Shown: in pieces, positions 26,891-34,407 of the stretch
How positions within the stretch are numbered: the stretch's first letter is position 1
How the letters are laid out: every line of letters starts with the position of its first letter
Assembly (NCBI GenBank): GCA_035541655.1
Contig: DATKMY010000149.1
Coordinates: forward strand, 1-34,407
Direction: 5' to 3'
Source: CAIWHR01 sp035541655
Lineage (GTDB): Bacteria; Pseudomonadota; Gammaproteobacteria; Burkholderiales; Casimicrobiaceae
Length of the DNA: 34,407 nt
Position numbers and translations under genes: made by a program
Notes under the pieces: generated by a model
Seen by the model: only the letters and a program-made list of their open reading frames with translations
What the model was told of the DNA's origin: nothing
Databases searched by the model: none

Positions 26891-27181
26891 ATGACCAAAT
26901 CGGAGCTGATCGACCGCCTCGCGGCGCAGTTCCCGCAGCTCGTCGCGAAGGATGCCGAGCTCGCGGTCAAGATGATCCTCGACGCGATGGCCGAGAGTCT
27001 CGCGAAAGGCGAGCGCATCGAGATCCGCGGGTTCGGCAGCTTCGGATTGAACTATCGTCCGCCGCGGACGGGCCGCAATCCGAAGTCCGGCGACAAGGTG
27101 CAGGTGCCGGAGAAGCACGTTCCGCACTTCAAGGCTGGGAAGGAGCTGCGTGAGCGCGTCGACTTCAAGGGAAGCGCATGA
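26891..27181 (+). CDS. ihfB: Integration host factor subunit beta
   Basis: IhfB pairs with IhfA to bend DNA sharply at specific sites in transcription, replication and recombination. The 96-residue HU/IHF-family protein has the N-terminal dimer helices (MTKSELIDRLAAQFP…), IEIRGFGSFGLNYR (43-56) and the beta-arm tip RTGRNPKSG (59-67), with the DNA-intercalating Pro64. The position after rpsA, a hallmark of ihfB, separates it from HU and from IhfA. It is probably co-transcribed with rpsA and may read through to lapA (106-base gap). Confidence 0.97.
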   Translation: MTKSELIDRLAAQFPQLVAKDAELAVKMILDAMAESLAKGERIEIRGFGSFGLNYRPPRTGRNPKSGDKVQVPEKHVPHFKAGKELRERVDFKGSA

Positions 27182-27287
27182 GTGCGACGAGCCCGACAAC
27201 TCCACGCAACGCCAACTCGCCGACCGCGCGGAGACCGAGCGCGAGCATGGACGCGGGGAGTAAGGCCCCGGATCCCCGAGGTCGCTG

Positions 27288-27638
27288 ATGCAGGTCCTGC
27301 GCTGGGTGGTCGGCTGCGCGATCTTTCTCGCGCTGCTCTTTCTTTCGCTGCAGAACTCCGAGCTCGTCACGCTCAAGTTCTACCACTGGTGGAGCTGGCA
27401 GGCGCCGCTCATCTTCGTCGTGCTTATCGCGTTCGCGATCGGCGCCGCCGCCGGGCTCCTTGCGGGTGCCGTGCGCTCGGCGCGCCTGTCGCGCCAGCTC
27501 AACCGGTTGCGGCGCGAGCAGCGTCACCGCGACGGCACGCCCGCGGCCGACTGGTCGCGCACTGGCAGCGTGCCGGGGGTCTCGCCCGGCTCGGGCCCGG
27601 GCTTCGAGCGGACGGACACCCCGGTCGAGCGCCGATGA
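27288..27638 (+). CDS. lapA: LapA-family inner-membrane protein
   Basis: LapA (YciS) works with LapB in controlling LPS synthesis. The 116-residue protein has two membrane segments (about 5-21 and 38-62) and the family signature FLSLQNSELVTLKFY between them, then a cytoplasmic basic tail with a short coiled segment (SRQLNRLRREQ). The last 35 residues (GSVPGVSPGSGPG) are low complexity. GAGG lies 6 bases before the ATG. The gene precedes lapB by 47 bases, as in most beta- and gammaproteobacteria. The 106-base gap from ihfB shows nothing distinct. Confidence 0.9.
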   Translation: MQVLRWVVGCAIFLALLFLSLQNSELVTLKFYHWWSWQAPLIFVVLIAFAIGAAAGLLAGAVRSARLSRQLNRLRREQRHRDGTPAADWSRTGSVPGVSPGSGPGFERTDTPVERR

Positions 27639-27685
27639 TTCGTTGGCCGGTCCGCGGTCCGTAGGCGAGACGGGGCGCCGCGCCG

Positions 27686-28864
27686 ATGGATTTCGAGCTC
27701 TGGTGGCTGCTGCCGATCCCGGCTCTCTTTTTCGCACTCGGATGGGCCGCTGCGCGCATCGACATCAAGCATCTGCTGCGCGAGTCGCGAGCGCTGCCGC
27801 TGTCGTACTTCCGCGGCCTCAACTTCCTGCTGAACGAGCAGCCTGACAAGGCGATCGAGTCGTTCATCGAGGTCGTCAAGGTGGACCCGCAGACCATCGA
27901 CCTGCACTTCGCGCTTGGAAGTCTGTTCCGCCGCCAGGGCGAAATCGACCGCGCGACCCGGATGCATCAGAACCTCCTCGATCGGCCGAGCCTTCCGGCC
28001 GACAAGCGCCAGGCAGCGGTCTTCGAGCTCGCTCAGGATTTTCATCGTGCCGGCTTGCTCGACCGCGCCGAGGAGCTGTTCACGAAGCTCGATGGCTCGC
28101 CGTTCGAGCACGCCTCGCTCGGCTTCCTGATCTCGATCTACGAGCAGGAAAAGGACTGGCCGAAGGCGATCGCGGTAACGCGCAGGATGGAAGCGATCGC
28201 GAAGACGCCGTACTTCAAGGAGATCGCGCACTACCATTGCGAGCTCGCGCAGACCGCCGTGCTGAAGTCGGATTTCGCGGCGGCGCGCGGCTACATCGAT
28301 CAGGCGCTGGGCGAGTATCGCGCCTGCGCGCGGGCGATGGTGCTGCTCGGCGACCTCGAGGCCCAGCAGGGCAATCTCGCCGCTGCGATCGCCGCGTGGC
28401 AGCGGATCGAGTCGCAGAATCCGGCGTTCCTCTCGCTCGTGGCCGAGCGTCTCGCCGACGCCTACCGCCGGCAGGGCGACACCGCCCAATCGCTGCGCGT
28501 GCTGAAGGCCTACCAGCAGCAATATCCGTCTCTCGATCTGCTCAATACGGTCTTCACGCTGACGCTCGCGGAAGAGGGGCCTGAGGCGGCGGGCGCGCTC
28601 ATCAAGGAGGAACTCGCTCGCAACCCGACGCTGCTCGGGCTCGATCGCCTGCTCGAAGCGCAGCTCCTCGCCGCACCTGCCGACCGTCGCCACGACCTCG
28701 AGCTCGTCAAGCAGCTCGTCGGTCAGCACATCAAGCGGCTCGGGATGTACAAATGCGACCACTGCGGCTTCCGGGCGCGCCAGTACTATTGGCGCTGCCC
28801 CGGCTGCGGCAAGTGGGAGACCTACTCGCCGCGCCGCACGGAGACGCCCGACGGCTATGCGTGA
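27686..28864 (+). CDS. lapB: LPS assembly protein LapB (YciM)
   Basis: LapB is an inner-membrane-anchored TPR protein that presents LpxC to the FtsH protease and so limits lipid A synthesis. The 392-residue protein has an N-terminal membrane anchor (LLPIPALFFALGWAAARID, about 8-26). LSYFRGLNFLLNEQPDKAIE and successive TPR units run to about residue 340. A C-terminal rubredoxin-type zinc site has Cys357, Cys360, Cys371 and Cys374. All expected parts are present. It lies upstream of sugar-nucleotide genes ugd and rfaE1, an envelope theme shared with Burkholderia-type clusters. Confidence 0.96.
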   Translation: MDFELWWLLPIPALFFALGWAAARIDIKHLLRESRALPLSYFRGLNFLLNEQPDKAIESFIEVVKVDPQTIDLHFALGSLFRRQGEIDRATRMHQNLLDRPSLPADKRQAAVFELAQDFHRAGLLDRAEELFTKLDGSPFEHASLGFLISIYEQEKDWPKAIAVTRRMEAIAKTPYFKEIAHYHCELAQTAVLKSDFAAARGYIDQALGEYRACARAMVLLGDLEAQQGNLAAAIAAWQRIESQNPAFLSLVAERLADAYRRQGDTAQSLRVLKAYQQQYPSLDLLNTVFTLTLAEEGPEAAGALIKEELARNPTLLGLDRLLEAQLLAAPADRRHDLELVKQLVGQHIKRLGMYKCDHCGFRARQYYWRCPGCGKWETYSPRRTETPDGYA

Positions 28865-28924
28865 GGCAACGACGGCCTCGGGCTGTCGGCGCGCTTTATG
28901 CTGCGCCCGCAATCGCCTCGGCCA

Positions 28925-29668
28925 ATGACAAAGGAAACCCCGCTCGTGAATGCAACCGGCCCGCGCGTGATCGTCGCACTCGATTTCGCCAACCCGATGC
29001 ACGCGGTCGCGCTTGCCGATCGGCTCGATCCGCGCGCCTGTGCGCTCAAGGTGGGGAAGGAGATGTTCGTCGTCGCCGGCCCGGAGCCCGTGCGCTGGAT
29101 GGTCGAGCGGGGCTTCCGCGTCTTCCTCGATCTCAAGTTCCACGACATCCCGAATACGGTCGCCCAGGCTTGCGCGGCGGCGACGCGTCTCGGGGTCTGG
29201 ATGTTGAACGTCCATGCCGCAGGGGGGCGCGCGATGCTCGCTGCCGCCCGCGATTCCGTCGACCGCACGGCAAGCGAGATCGGCAAGGCGAAGCCGCTGC
29301 TGGTCGCGGTCACCGTGCTCACGAGCCTGAGCGACCAAGATCTCGCCGAGATCGGAGTCGCCGACACCGCGCCGCGGCAGGCGCTGCACCTCGCAACCCT
29401 TTCTGCCGCTGCCGGTCTCGATGGGGTCGTCTGCTCGGCCGTCGAGGCGCCGGCCTTGCGCTCGGCGCTGGGACCCCGCTTCGCTCTCGTGACGCCGGGC
29501 ATTCGGCCGGCGGGAAGCGCGCGCGACGATCAGACGCGGATCATCACCCCCGAAGCGGCGATCGCCAACGGCGCCGATTACCTCGTCGTCGGCCGGCCGA
29601 TCACACAGGCCGCCGACCCGCTCGCCGCGCTCAAGGCAATCAACGAATCGCTCGGAGTTCCCGCATGA
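28925..29668 (+). CDS. pyrF: Orotidine 5'-phosphate decarboxylase
   Basis: PyrF converts OMP to UMP in pyrimidine synthesis. The 247-residue TIM barrel has VALDFANP (17-24), KVGKEMF (42-48), the catalytic DLKFHDIPNT (69-78, Asp69, Lys71, Asp74) and TPGIRPAGS, with GRPITQA near the end. The start is uncertain: ATG 28898, ATG 28925 and GTG 28946 are all possible. GTG has the best Shine-Dalgarno (AAGGAA), while 28925 gives a typical N-terminus. It sits between lapB and ugd; UMP supply and a UDP-sugar enzyme side by side is suggestive but not proof of a joint role. The stop overlaps ugd (ATGA). Confidence 0.93.
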   Translation: MTKETPLVNATGPRVIVALDFANPMHAVALADRLDPRACALKVGKEMFVVAGPEPVRWMVERGFRVFLDLKFHDIPNTVAQACAAATRLGVWMLNVHAAGGRAMLAAARDSVDRTASEIGKAKPLLVAVTVLTSLSDQDLAEIGVADTAPRQALHLATLSAAAGLDGVVCSAVEAPALRSALGPRFALVTPGIRPAGSARDDQTRIITPEAAIANGADYLVVGRPITQAADPLAALKAINESLGVPA

Positions 29669-30987
29669 AGGTCACTATGATCGGTACGGGCTACGTCGGG
29701 CTCGTCACCGGAACCTGCCTCGCGGAGGTGGGCAACGACGTGTTGTGCCTCGACGTCGATCCGAAAAAGATCGACGTACTCAATCGCGGCGGCGTTCCGA
29801 TCCACGAGCCCGGGCTTGCGCCGATGATCGCGCGCAACGTCGCCGCCGGACGACTGCGCTTCACGACCGACGAGGCCGCCGCCGTCGCGCACGGCGTGCT
29901 GCAGTTCATCGCCGTCGGCACGCCGCCCGACGAGGACGGGTCGGCGGACATGACGTACGTCCTCGCCGCGGCCCGCAACATCGGCCGGCGGATGAACGAA
30001 TACAGGATCATCGTCGACAAATCGACGGTGCCCGTAGGCACCGCGGATCGCGTGCGAGCTGCAGTGCGCGAGGAGCTCCATGCACGCGGCTCCGACGCAC
30101 CCTTTGCCGTCGTTTCGAATCCGGAGTTCCTGAAGGAGGGCGCGGCGGTCGAGGACTTCATGCGCCCCGATCGCGTCGTGATCGGCGCCGACGACGAGCA
30201 CGCGATTGCCGTCATGCGCGCGGTGTACGCGCCTTTTCAGCGCAATCACGAGCGCCTGCTCGTAATGGACGTGCGCTCGGCAGAGCTCACGAAATACGCG
30301 GCGAACGCGATGCTCGCCACCAGGATCTCGTTCATGAACGAGCTCGCCAACCTGGCCGACGCGCTCGGCGCCGACATCGAACACGTGCGCCAGGGGATCG
30401 GGTCCGATCCGCGCATCGGCTGGCATTTCCTCTACCCCGGCGTCGGCTACGGCGGATCGTGCTTCCCCAAGGACGTGAAGGCGCTCCGGCACACGGCCAC
30501 GCAGCTCGGCCGCCCGCTGCGGATCATGGACGCGGTCGAGGAAGCGAACGAAGTGCAGAAGCTGCGCCTCGTCGAGAAGATCGTCGGCCGGCTCGGCGAC
30601 GACCTCGAAGGGCGGACGTTCGCCCTCTGGGGGCTCGCGTTCAAGCCGAACACCGACGACATGCGCGAAGCTCCGTCGCGCGAGGTCATCGCCGCGCTCG
30701 ATGCAAGAGGCGCACGCGTCGTCGCCTATGATCCCGTTGCGATGCCCGAGGCGAAGCGCATCTACGGCGATGCGGGCCCGCTTGCGTATGCGGCCACACC
30801 GATGGAGGCGCTCACCGGTGCCGACGCGCTCGTCGTCGTCACCGAGTGGCAGGAGTTCCGCAGTCCGGACTTCGACGTGATCGCGCGGACGCTGCGCATG
30901 CCGCTCGTCTTCGACGGGCGCAACCTGTACGATCCGGTCCAGGTCCGCGCCGCAGGAATCGAGTATTTCTCCATTGGCCGTCCGTAG
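29665..30987 (+). CDS. ugd: UDP-glucose 6-dehydrogenase
   Basis: Ugd oxidises UDP-glucose to UDP-glucuronate with two NAD+, supplying polysaccharides and, in some bacteria, lipid A aminoarabinose. The 440-residue protein has the Rossmann motif GTGYVGL (7-13), GTPP (85-88), KSTVPVGT (119-126), NPEFLKEG (152-159), Lys210 in the helix ELTKYAAN, and catalytic Cys266 in GYGGSCFPKD. LAFKPNTDD binds the cofactor half. Length and motifs fit UGDs; GDP-mannose dehydrogenase is less likely because of the overall pattern. ATG overlaps the pyrF stop, and rfaE1 follows after 11 bases. In Burkholderia ugd also follows lapB. Confidence 0.95.
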   Translation: MKVTMIGTGYVGLVTGTCLAEVGNDVLCLDVDPKKIDVLNRGGVPIHEPGLAPMIARNVAAGRLRFTTDEAAAVAHGVLQFIAVGTPPDEDGSADMTYVLAAARNIGRRMNEYRIIVDKSTVPVGTADRVRAAVREELHARGSDAPFAVVSNPEFLKEGAAVEDFMRPDRVVIGADDEHAIAVMRAVYAPFQRNHERLLVMDVRSAELTKYAANAMLATRISFMNELANLADALGADIEHVRQGIGSDPRIGWHFLYPGVGYGGSCFPKDVKALRHTATQLGRPLRIMDAVEEANEVQKLRLVEKIVGRLGDDLEGRTFALWGLAFKPNTDDMREAPSREVIAALDARGARVVAYDPVAMPEAKRIYGDAGPLAYAATPMEALTGADALVVVTEWQEFRSPDFDVIARTLRMPLVFDGRNLYDPVQVRAAGIEYFSIGRP

Positions 30988-30998
30988 TCGTCGCCGCG

Positions 30999-31946
30999 AT
31001 GACCGCTGCGAATTCCCGTTTCTCGACCTGGCGCGAGCGCGTCGCGCAGGCGCGCGTGCTGGTCGCGGGTGACGTCATGCTCGACCGCTACTGGTTCGGC
31101 GACGTCGAGCGGATATCGCCCGAGGCGCCGGTGCCGGTCGTGCGGATCGCGCGCTGCGAAGAGCGGCCCGGCGGGGCGGCGAACGTCGCGCGCAACGCTG
31201 CGGCCCTCGGCGCGCGCGTAACGCTCGTTTCGACGACGGGCGTCGACGAGGCCGGCACGACCCTCGAGAAGCTTCTTGCCGGCGACAACGTGCGCACATC
31301 GTTCCATCGCGACGGCGCCTTCCCGACGACGGTCAAGCTCCGCGTGATCGGACGCCAGCAACAGCTGTTGCGCATCGACTTCGAAACCCCGCCGTCGCAC
31401 GAGGTACTCGCGACGACGCTTGCCGACTACGAGCGGCTTCTCGCCGATACCGACCTCGTGGTCCTGTCCGATTACGGCAAGGGCGGCCTCGCGCACATCG
31501 CGACGATGATCGAGCGGGCGCGAGAGGCCGGCAAGCCTGCCCTCGTGGACCCCAAGGGCGACGATTGGGCGCGCTATCGCGGCGCGACGGCGATCACGCC
31601 GAACCGCAGCGAATTTCGCCAGGTCGTAGGCCGCTGGAAGGATGCGGACGAAATGGCGCGAAAGGCGCAGGCGCTGCGTGCCGACCTCGACATCGACGCG
31701 GTGCTCGTCACGCGTTCCGAGGAAGGGATGTCGCTCTTTACGGACGCCGGTGTCGACGACATCCCGGCGGTCGCGCGCGAGGTCTACGACGTGTCCGGCG
31801 CAGGCGACACCGTGATCGCTGCGCTGGGGGTCCTGCTCGCCGCCGGCGCGGATTTCGGCTCGGCGGTGCGCATTGCGAACGAGGCGGCGGGTGTGGTCGT
31901 CGGCAAGCTCGGCACGGCGGTCGTGACTCCGAACGAGCTCGCTTGA
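30999..31946 (+). CDS. rfaE1: D-glycero-beta-D-manno-heptose-7-phosphate kinase
   Basis: This PfkB-family kinase phosphorylates heptose-7-phosphate at C1 on the way to ADP-heptose for the LPS inner core. The 315-residue protein has VAGDVMLDRYWFGDVERISPEAPVPV (in content, residues about 22-47), GGAANVARN, VDPKGDDW, ITPNRSEF and catalytic Asp270 in SGAGDT. It lacks the nucleotidyltransferase domain present in fused HldE, so a separate rfaE2 must exist elsewhere. ATG 30999 is chosen over the longer open frame because it lies just after ugd and gives the family start. hldD, which often follows, is not here; radA is next. Confidence 0.93.
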   Translation: MTAANSRFSTWRERVAQARVLVAGDVMLDRYWFGDVERISPEAPVPVVRIARCEERPGGAANVARNAAALGARVTLVSTTGVDEAGTTLEKLLAGDNVRTSFHRDGAFPTTVKLRVIGRQQQLLRIDFETPPSHEVLATTLADYERLLADTDLVVLSDYGKGGLAHIATMIERAREAGKPALVDPKGDDWARYRGATAITPNRSEFRQVVGRWKDADEMARKAQALRADLDIDAVLVTRSEEGMSLFTDAGVDDIPAVAREVYDVSGAGDTVIAALGVLLAAGADFGSAVRIANEAAGVVVGKLGTAVVTPNELA

Positions 31947-31965
31947 GGTCGCGGGGTCGGGGCCC

Positions 31966-33324
31966 GTGGCAAGAGCGAAGACCGTCTACAGCTGCACCGA
32001 ATGCGGCGGCCCGAGCACGAAGTGGCAGGGGCAGTGTCCGCATTGCAACGCGTGGAACACCCTGGTCGAATCGATCGCGGCGCCGCGTGCGTCGCGCTTC
32101 GAAAGCGTCGCCGGGCGGCCGAGCGGCGTTCGAATCCTCGGGACGGTCGAGGCGAAGTCCAGCCCGCGCTTTCCGACGGGCCTCGAGGAATTCGACCGCG
32201 TCCTTGGAGGCGGACTCGTGCCCGGGGGCGTCGTGCTTCTTGGCGGTGATCCGGGAATAGGCAAGTCGACGCTGCTCCTGCAGGCGATGGCGGCGATCGG
32301 GGCGACCAAAAAGGCGCTCTACGTCACCGGTGAGGAGTCCGTCGAGCAGGTCGCGCTGCGCGCTCAGCGCCTCGGTTTGCTCAACGCGCCGGTCTCGCTC
32401 CTCGCCGAAGTCCAGCTCGAAGCGATCGTCGCGGCGATCGGGAGCGAGGCGCCGGAGGTTGTCGTCATCGACTCGGTCCAGACGGTGTACACCGAGGCGC
32501 TCACCTCGGCGCCGGGGAGCGTCGCGCAGGTGCGCGAATGCGCGGCGCAGCTCACGCGCCTCGCGAAAGAGCGCCACGTGGTCGTGATCTTCGTCGGGCA
32601 CGTGACGAAGGAGGGCGCGATTGCCGGACCCCGGGTGCTCGAGCACATCGTCGACACCGTCCTCTACTTCGAGGGGGATACGCACTCGAGCTTCCGGCTT
32701 GTCCGCGCGATCAAGAACCGCTTCGGCGCGGCGAACGAGCTCGGGGTGTTCGCAATGACGGAGCGGGGCTTGCGCGGCGTGGCGAACCCGTCGGCGCTCT
32801 TCCTCTCGCAGCACGGCGAGAACGTCGCCGGGTCGACCGTCGTCGCCACGCTCGAAGGGTCGCGGCCGCTGCTCGTCGAGATCCAGGCGCTGGTCGACCC
32901 GGTGCAGGGCGGATTGCCCAAGAGGCTCTCGGTCGGCCTCGATCCGCAGCGGCTATCGCTGCTGCTCGCCGTCCTGCATCGCCATGGCGGCGTCGAGACC
33001 GCCGGCTACGATGTCTTCGTCAACGCCGTGGGCGGCGTGCGCATCAACGAGCCCGCCGCCGACCTCGCGATCCTGCTCGCCGTGCATTCTTCGCTCACCG
33101 GACGACCACTGCCGCCGAAGACGCTCGTCTTTGGGGAGGTCGGGCTTGCTGGCGAGGTGCGACCGGTGCAGCGCGGCCAGGAGCGGATCCGCGAGGCGGC
33201 AAAGCTCGGGTTCCGCCGCGTGATGATCCCATACTTGAATAAGCCGAAGCAACCGATTGATGGAATTGAGATTGTTTCGACGTCGCGAGTCGACGACGCG
33301 CTTGCGCTGGTGAGGGAAGAATGA
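31966..33324 (+). CDS. radA: DNA repair ATPase RadA
   Basis: RadA is a RecA-like helicase that moves branches in recombination. The 452-residue protein has a zinc finger (Cys10, Cys13, Cys24, Cys27), Walker A GGDPGIGKST (93-102), the RadA-specific KNRFG motif (250-254) and a Lon-protease-like C-terminal domain (about 285-450, with FGEVGLAGEVRPV). The start is GTG, and the MARAKTVYSCTEC start fits the family. An unusually AT-rich stretch lies near the 3' end (33229-33282). The gene follows rfaE1 by 19 bases and seems to close the core block. Confidence 0.96.
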   Translation: MARAKTVYSCTECGGPSTKWQGQCPHCNAWNTLVESIAAPRASRFESVAGRPSGVRILGTVEAKSSPRFPTGLEEFDRVLGGGLVPGGVVLLGGDPGIGKSTLLLQAMAAIGATKKALYVTGEESVEQVALRAQRLGLLNAPVSLLAEVQLEAIVAAIGSEAPEVVVIDSVQTVYTEALTSAPGSVAQVRECAAQLTRLAKERHVVVIFVGHVTKEGAIAGPRVLEHIVDTVLYFEGDTHSSFRLVRAIKNRFGAANELGVFAMTERGLRGVANPSALFLSQHGENVAGSTVVATLEGSRPLLVEIQALVDPVQGGLPKRLSVGLDPQRLSLLLAVLHRHGGVETAGYDVFVNAVGGVRINEPAADLAILLAVHSSLTGRPLPPKTLVFGEVGLAGEVRPVQRGQERIREAAKLGFRRVMIPYLNKPKQPIDGIEIVSTSRVDDALALVREE

Positions 33325-33358
33325 GTGCCCTGCCGACGCTCGCACAGGGTCCTGAACG

Positions 33359-34174
33359 GTGAATCGCAGATCTTCCGGTGCTCCGGTCCGGCGGGTCGCC
33401 GCCGGCCATGCAGCATTTCCCGGGGTCGACACCTACCTGCTGTCGTATCCGAAAGCGGGCCGTACTTGGCTGCGGGCGCTGATCGGCAAAACGTTGGTCG
33501 ACCGCTACGGACTGCCCGAAGGGCAGCTCCTCGACACCATCGCGCTCACCCGAGCCGCGGGACTCCCGGTGGCGGCTTTCGACCACGACCAGAGCGCAAT
33601 GAACATGGGGCTGCGGTGGCAGGACATGCCCGTCGACCGCAACGCGTATCGCGGCAAGCGGGTGCTGCTGATGGGGCGCGACGTTCGCGACAATCTTGTG
33701 TCCGCGTATTTCCAGGCGACCCGCCGCATCCACGTCTACGAGGGGCCGATCTCGGCGTTCGTTCGCGACGACGCCTACGGGGTAGAGAAGATACTGACCT
33801 TCTATCGGATCTGGGCCTCGAGCCGCCATATCCCGGCCGCGTTCGAGTTCGTGAGCTACGAAGACCTGCACCGCGATGCCGCCGGAACGCTTGCGCGCGT
33901 TCTCGCATTCGTCGGCATCGAAGCGAGCCCGGCCGCGATAGAGGCGGCCGTCGACTACTGCCGGTTCGACAACCTGCGGCGCGCCGAGATCGAGGATCGC
34001 TTCGACACCGACATTCTCCGGCCTGCCCGGGACGGCGATCCGGAGACATACAAGGTGCGCAAGGGGAGGGTCGGGAATTTTCGCGAGTACCTCTCGGCCG
34101 ACGACGTTGCATTCATCGAAGCTGCGGTCGCTGCGCGCGGCTGCGAATTCACGCGCCTGATCGAAGGTGTCTGA
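33359..34174 (+). CDS. Sulfotransferase-family protein
   Basis: The 271-residue protein fits PAPS-dependent sulfotransferases. Its 5'-phosphosulfate loop is YPKAGRTWLR (30-39, Lys32). Its 3'-phosphate site is GRDVRDNLVSAYF (106-118, Arg107, Ser115). A C-terminal RKGRVGNFREYLS matches the family's RKG…G…W/F pattern. These are the three PAPS contacts, so activity is likely. The acceptor (polysaccharide, lipid or small molecule) is not predictable. No signal peptide or membrane segment is obvious, so it should act in the cytoplasm. The start is GTG 33359, 34 bases after radA. A second sulfotransferase-like gene follows 2 bases after the stop codon. Confidence 0.82.
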   Translation: MNRRSSGAPVRRVAAGHAAFPGVDTYLLSYPKAGRTWLRALIGKTLVDRYGLPEGQLLDTIALTRAAGLPVAAFDHDQSAMNMGLRWQDMPVDRNAYRGKRVLLMGRDVRDNLVSAYFQATRRIHVYEGPISAFVRDDAYGVEKILTFYRIWASSRHIPAAFEFVSYEDLHRDAAGTLARVLAFVGIEASPAAIEAAVDYCRFDNLRRAEIEDRFDTDILRPARDGDPETYKVRKGRVGNFREYLSADDVAFIEAAVAARGCEFTRLIEGV

Positions 34175-34176
34175 TC

Positions 34177-34407
34177 ATGGCTGGGATCGCCATTCCACTC
34201 GTCTTCGTCGTCGGGACCGGACGCTGCGGAACGCACACGCTATGGAAGTTGTTCGAGTCCGTGCCGAACACGCTCAGCACCCACGAAGGCTCCGGCATCG
34301 TGTGCAACGGCCCCGCGTCGTTCGTCGGCAAGCGCGTGACCCTGGGGAGCATGCCTGAGCTGAACGGCTATCTCTACCACTACGGTGGCGAGGCCCACTT
34401 CGAGCGG
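34177..34407 (+). CDS. Second sulfotransferase-like protein (5' part, cut by window edge)
   Basis: 77 codons are visible. Residues about 8-20 (LVFVVGTGRCGTHTL) match the phosphosulfate-binding loop of sulfotransferases, of the G-R-C/S-G-T type seen in bacterial sulfotransferase-family (PF13469-like) proteins. The rest is beyond the right edge, so the 3'-phosphate site cannot be checked. It starts 2 bases after the previous sulfotransferase gene, so both are probably one transcript. An unrelated P-loop kinase-like protein is the main alternative. Confidence 0.6.
   Translation, partial: MAGIAIPLVFVVGTGRCGTHTLWKLFESVPNTLSTHEGSGIVCNGPASFVGKRVTLGSMPELNGYLYHYGGEAHFER

Noticed and set aside
25016..27376. 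Minus-strand open frame of 786 codons opposite rpsA and ihfB
   Set aside because: Antisense shadow of two highly conserved genes with low-complexity composition and no motifs.
27524..29389. Minus-strand open frame of 621 codons opposite lapB and pyrF
   Set aside because: Crosses several well-supported plus-strand genes and has no recognisable domain.
33326..33350. Small CCCTG…CAGGG hairpin after radA as a terminator
   Set aside because: The stem is only five base pairs and has no T-tract, and the next gene starts within 34 bases.

Overview
The window is GC-rich chromosomal core DNA, and almost every gene is a recognisable housekeeping gene. Three things point to a betaproteobacterium or a close relative. 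The gene order gyrA-pheA-hisC-tyrA-aroA-cmk-rpsA-ihfB-lapA-lapB is conserved in beta/gammaproteobacteria. OmpA has the short N-terminal segment with a 'GYWTPAMA…ECDPDLV' stretch typical of betaproteobacterial OmpA. The ubiG-gph-mtaD group lies head-to-head with gyrA, as in Pseudomonas. I saw no phage, IS element, CRISPR array, tRNA or rRNA. Species cannot be named from the sequence alone.

Layout, left to right. (1) 1-2903, minus strand: pilU-dapE-prmB, tightly packed, with prmB cut by the left edge. (2) 3106-4385, plus: a methylthioinosine phosphorylase gene (mtnP-like) and def, overlapping by ATGA. They converge on glnD across a large inverted repeat. (3) 4480-12136, minus: dapC, a LytS/AlgZ-type kinase, a LytTR/AlgR-type regulator, dapD, map and glnD. 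This run holds two lysine/diaminopimelate genes around a two-component pair, then N-terminal methionine removal and nitrogen sensing. (4) 12209-13081, plus: a lone GspC-like type II secretion gene whose end overlaps gph. (5) 13056-16682, minus: ompA with its own good promoter and terminator, then mtaD, ubiG and gph. (6) 17082-24923, plus: gyrA, pheA, hisC, tyrA, aroA and cmk, nearly all overlapping or a few bases apart; four of them make aromatic amino acids. (7) 25142-31946, plus: rpsA, ihfB, lapA, lapB, pyrF, ugd and a heptose-7-phosphate kinase, so ribosome and nucleoid functions lead into envelope and LPS functions. (8) 31966-34407, plus: radA, then two sulfotransferase-type genes, the second cut by the right edge. 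These may open a surface-polysaccharide or sulfation locus.

Together the genes cover lysine/DAP synthesis (dapC, dapD, dapE), aromatic amino acid synthesis (aroA, pheA, tyrA, hisC), methylthioadenosine salvage by the deamination route (mtaD then mtnP), and the envelope (ompA, lapAB, ugd, rfaE1). I did not find a clearly new multi-gene system. The best leads are small: Leu at GyrA position 83, a nested inverted repeat between def and glnD, a structured rpsA leader, a repeated 10-mer before mtaD, a two-component pair coupled to dapC, an orphan gspC, and the sulfotransferase pair at the right edge.
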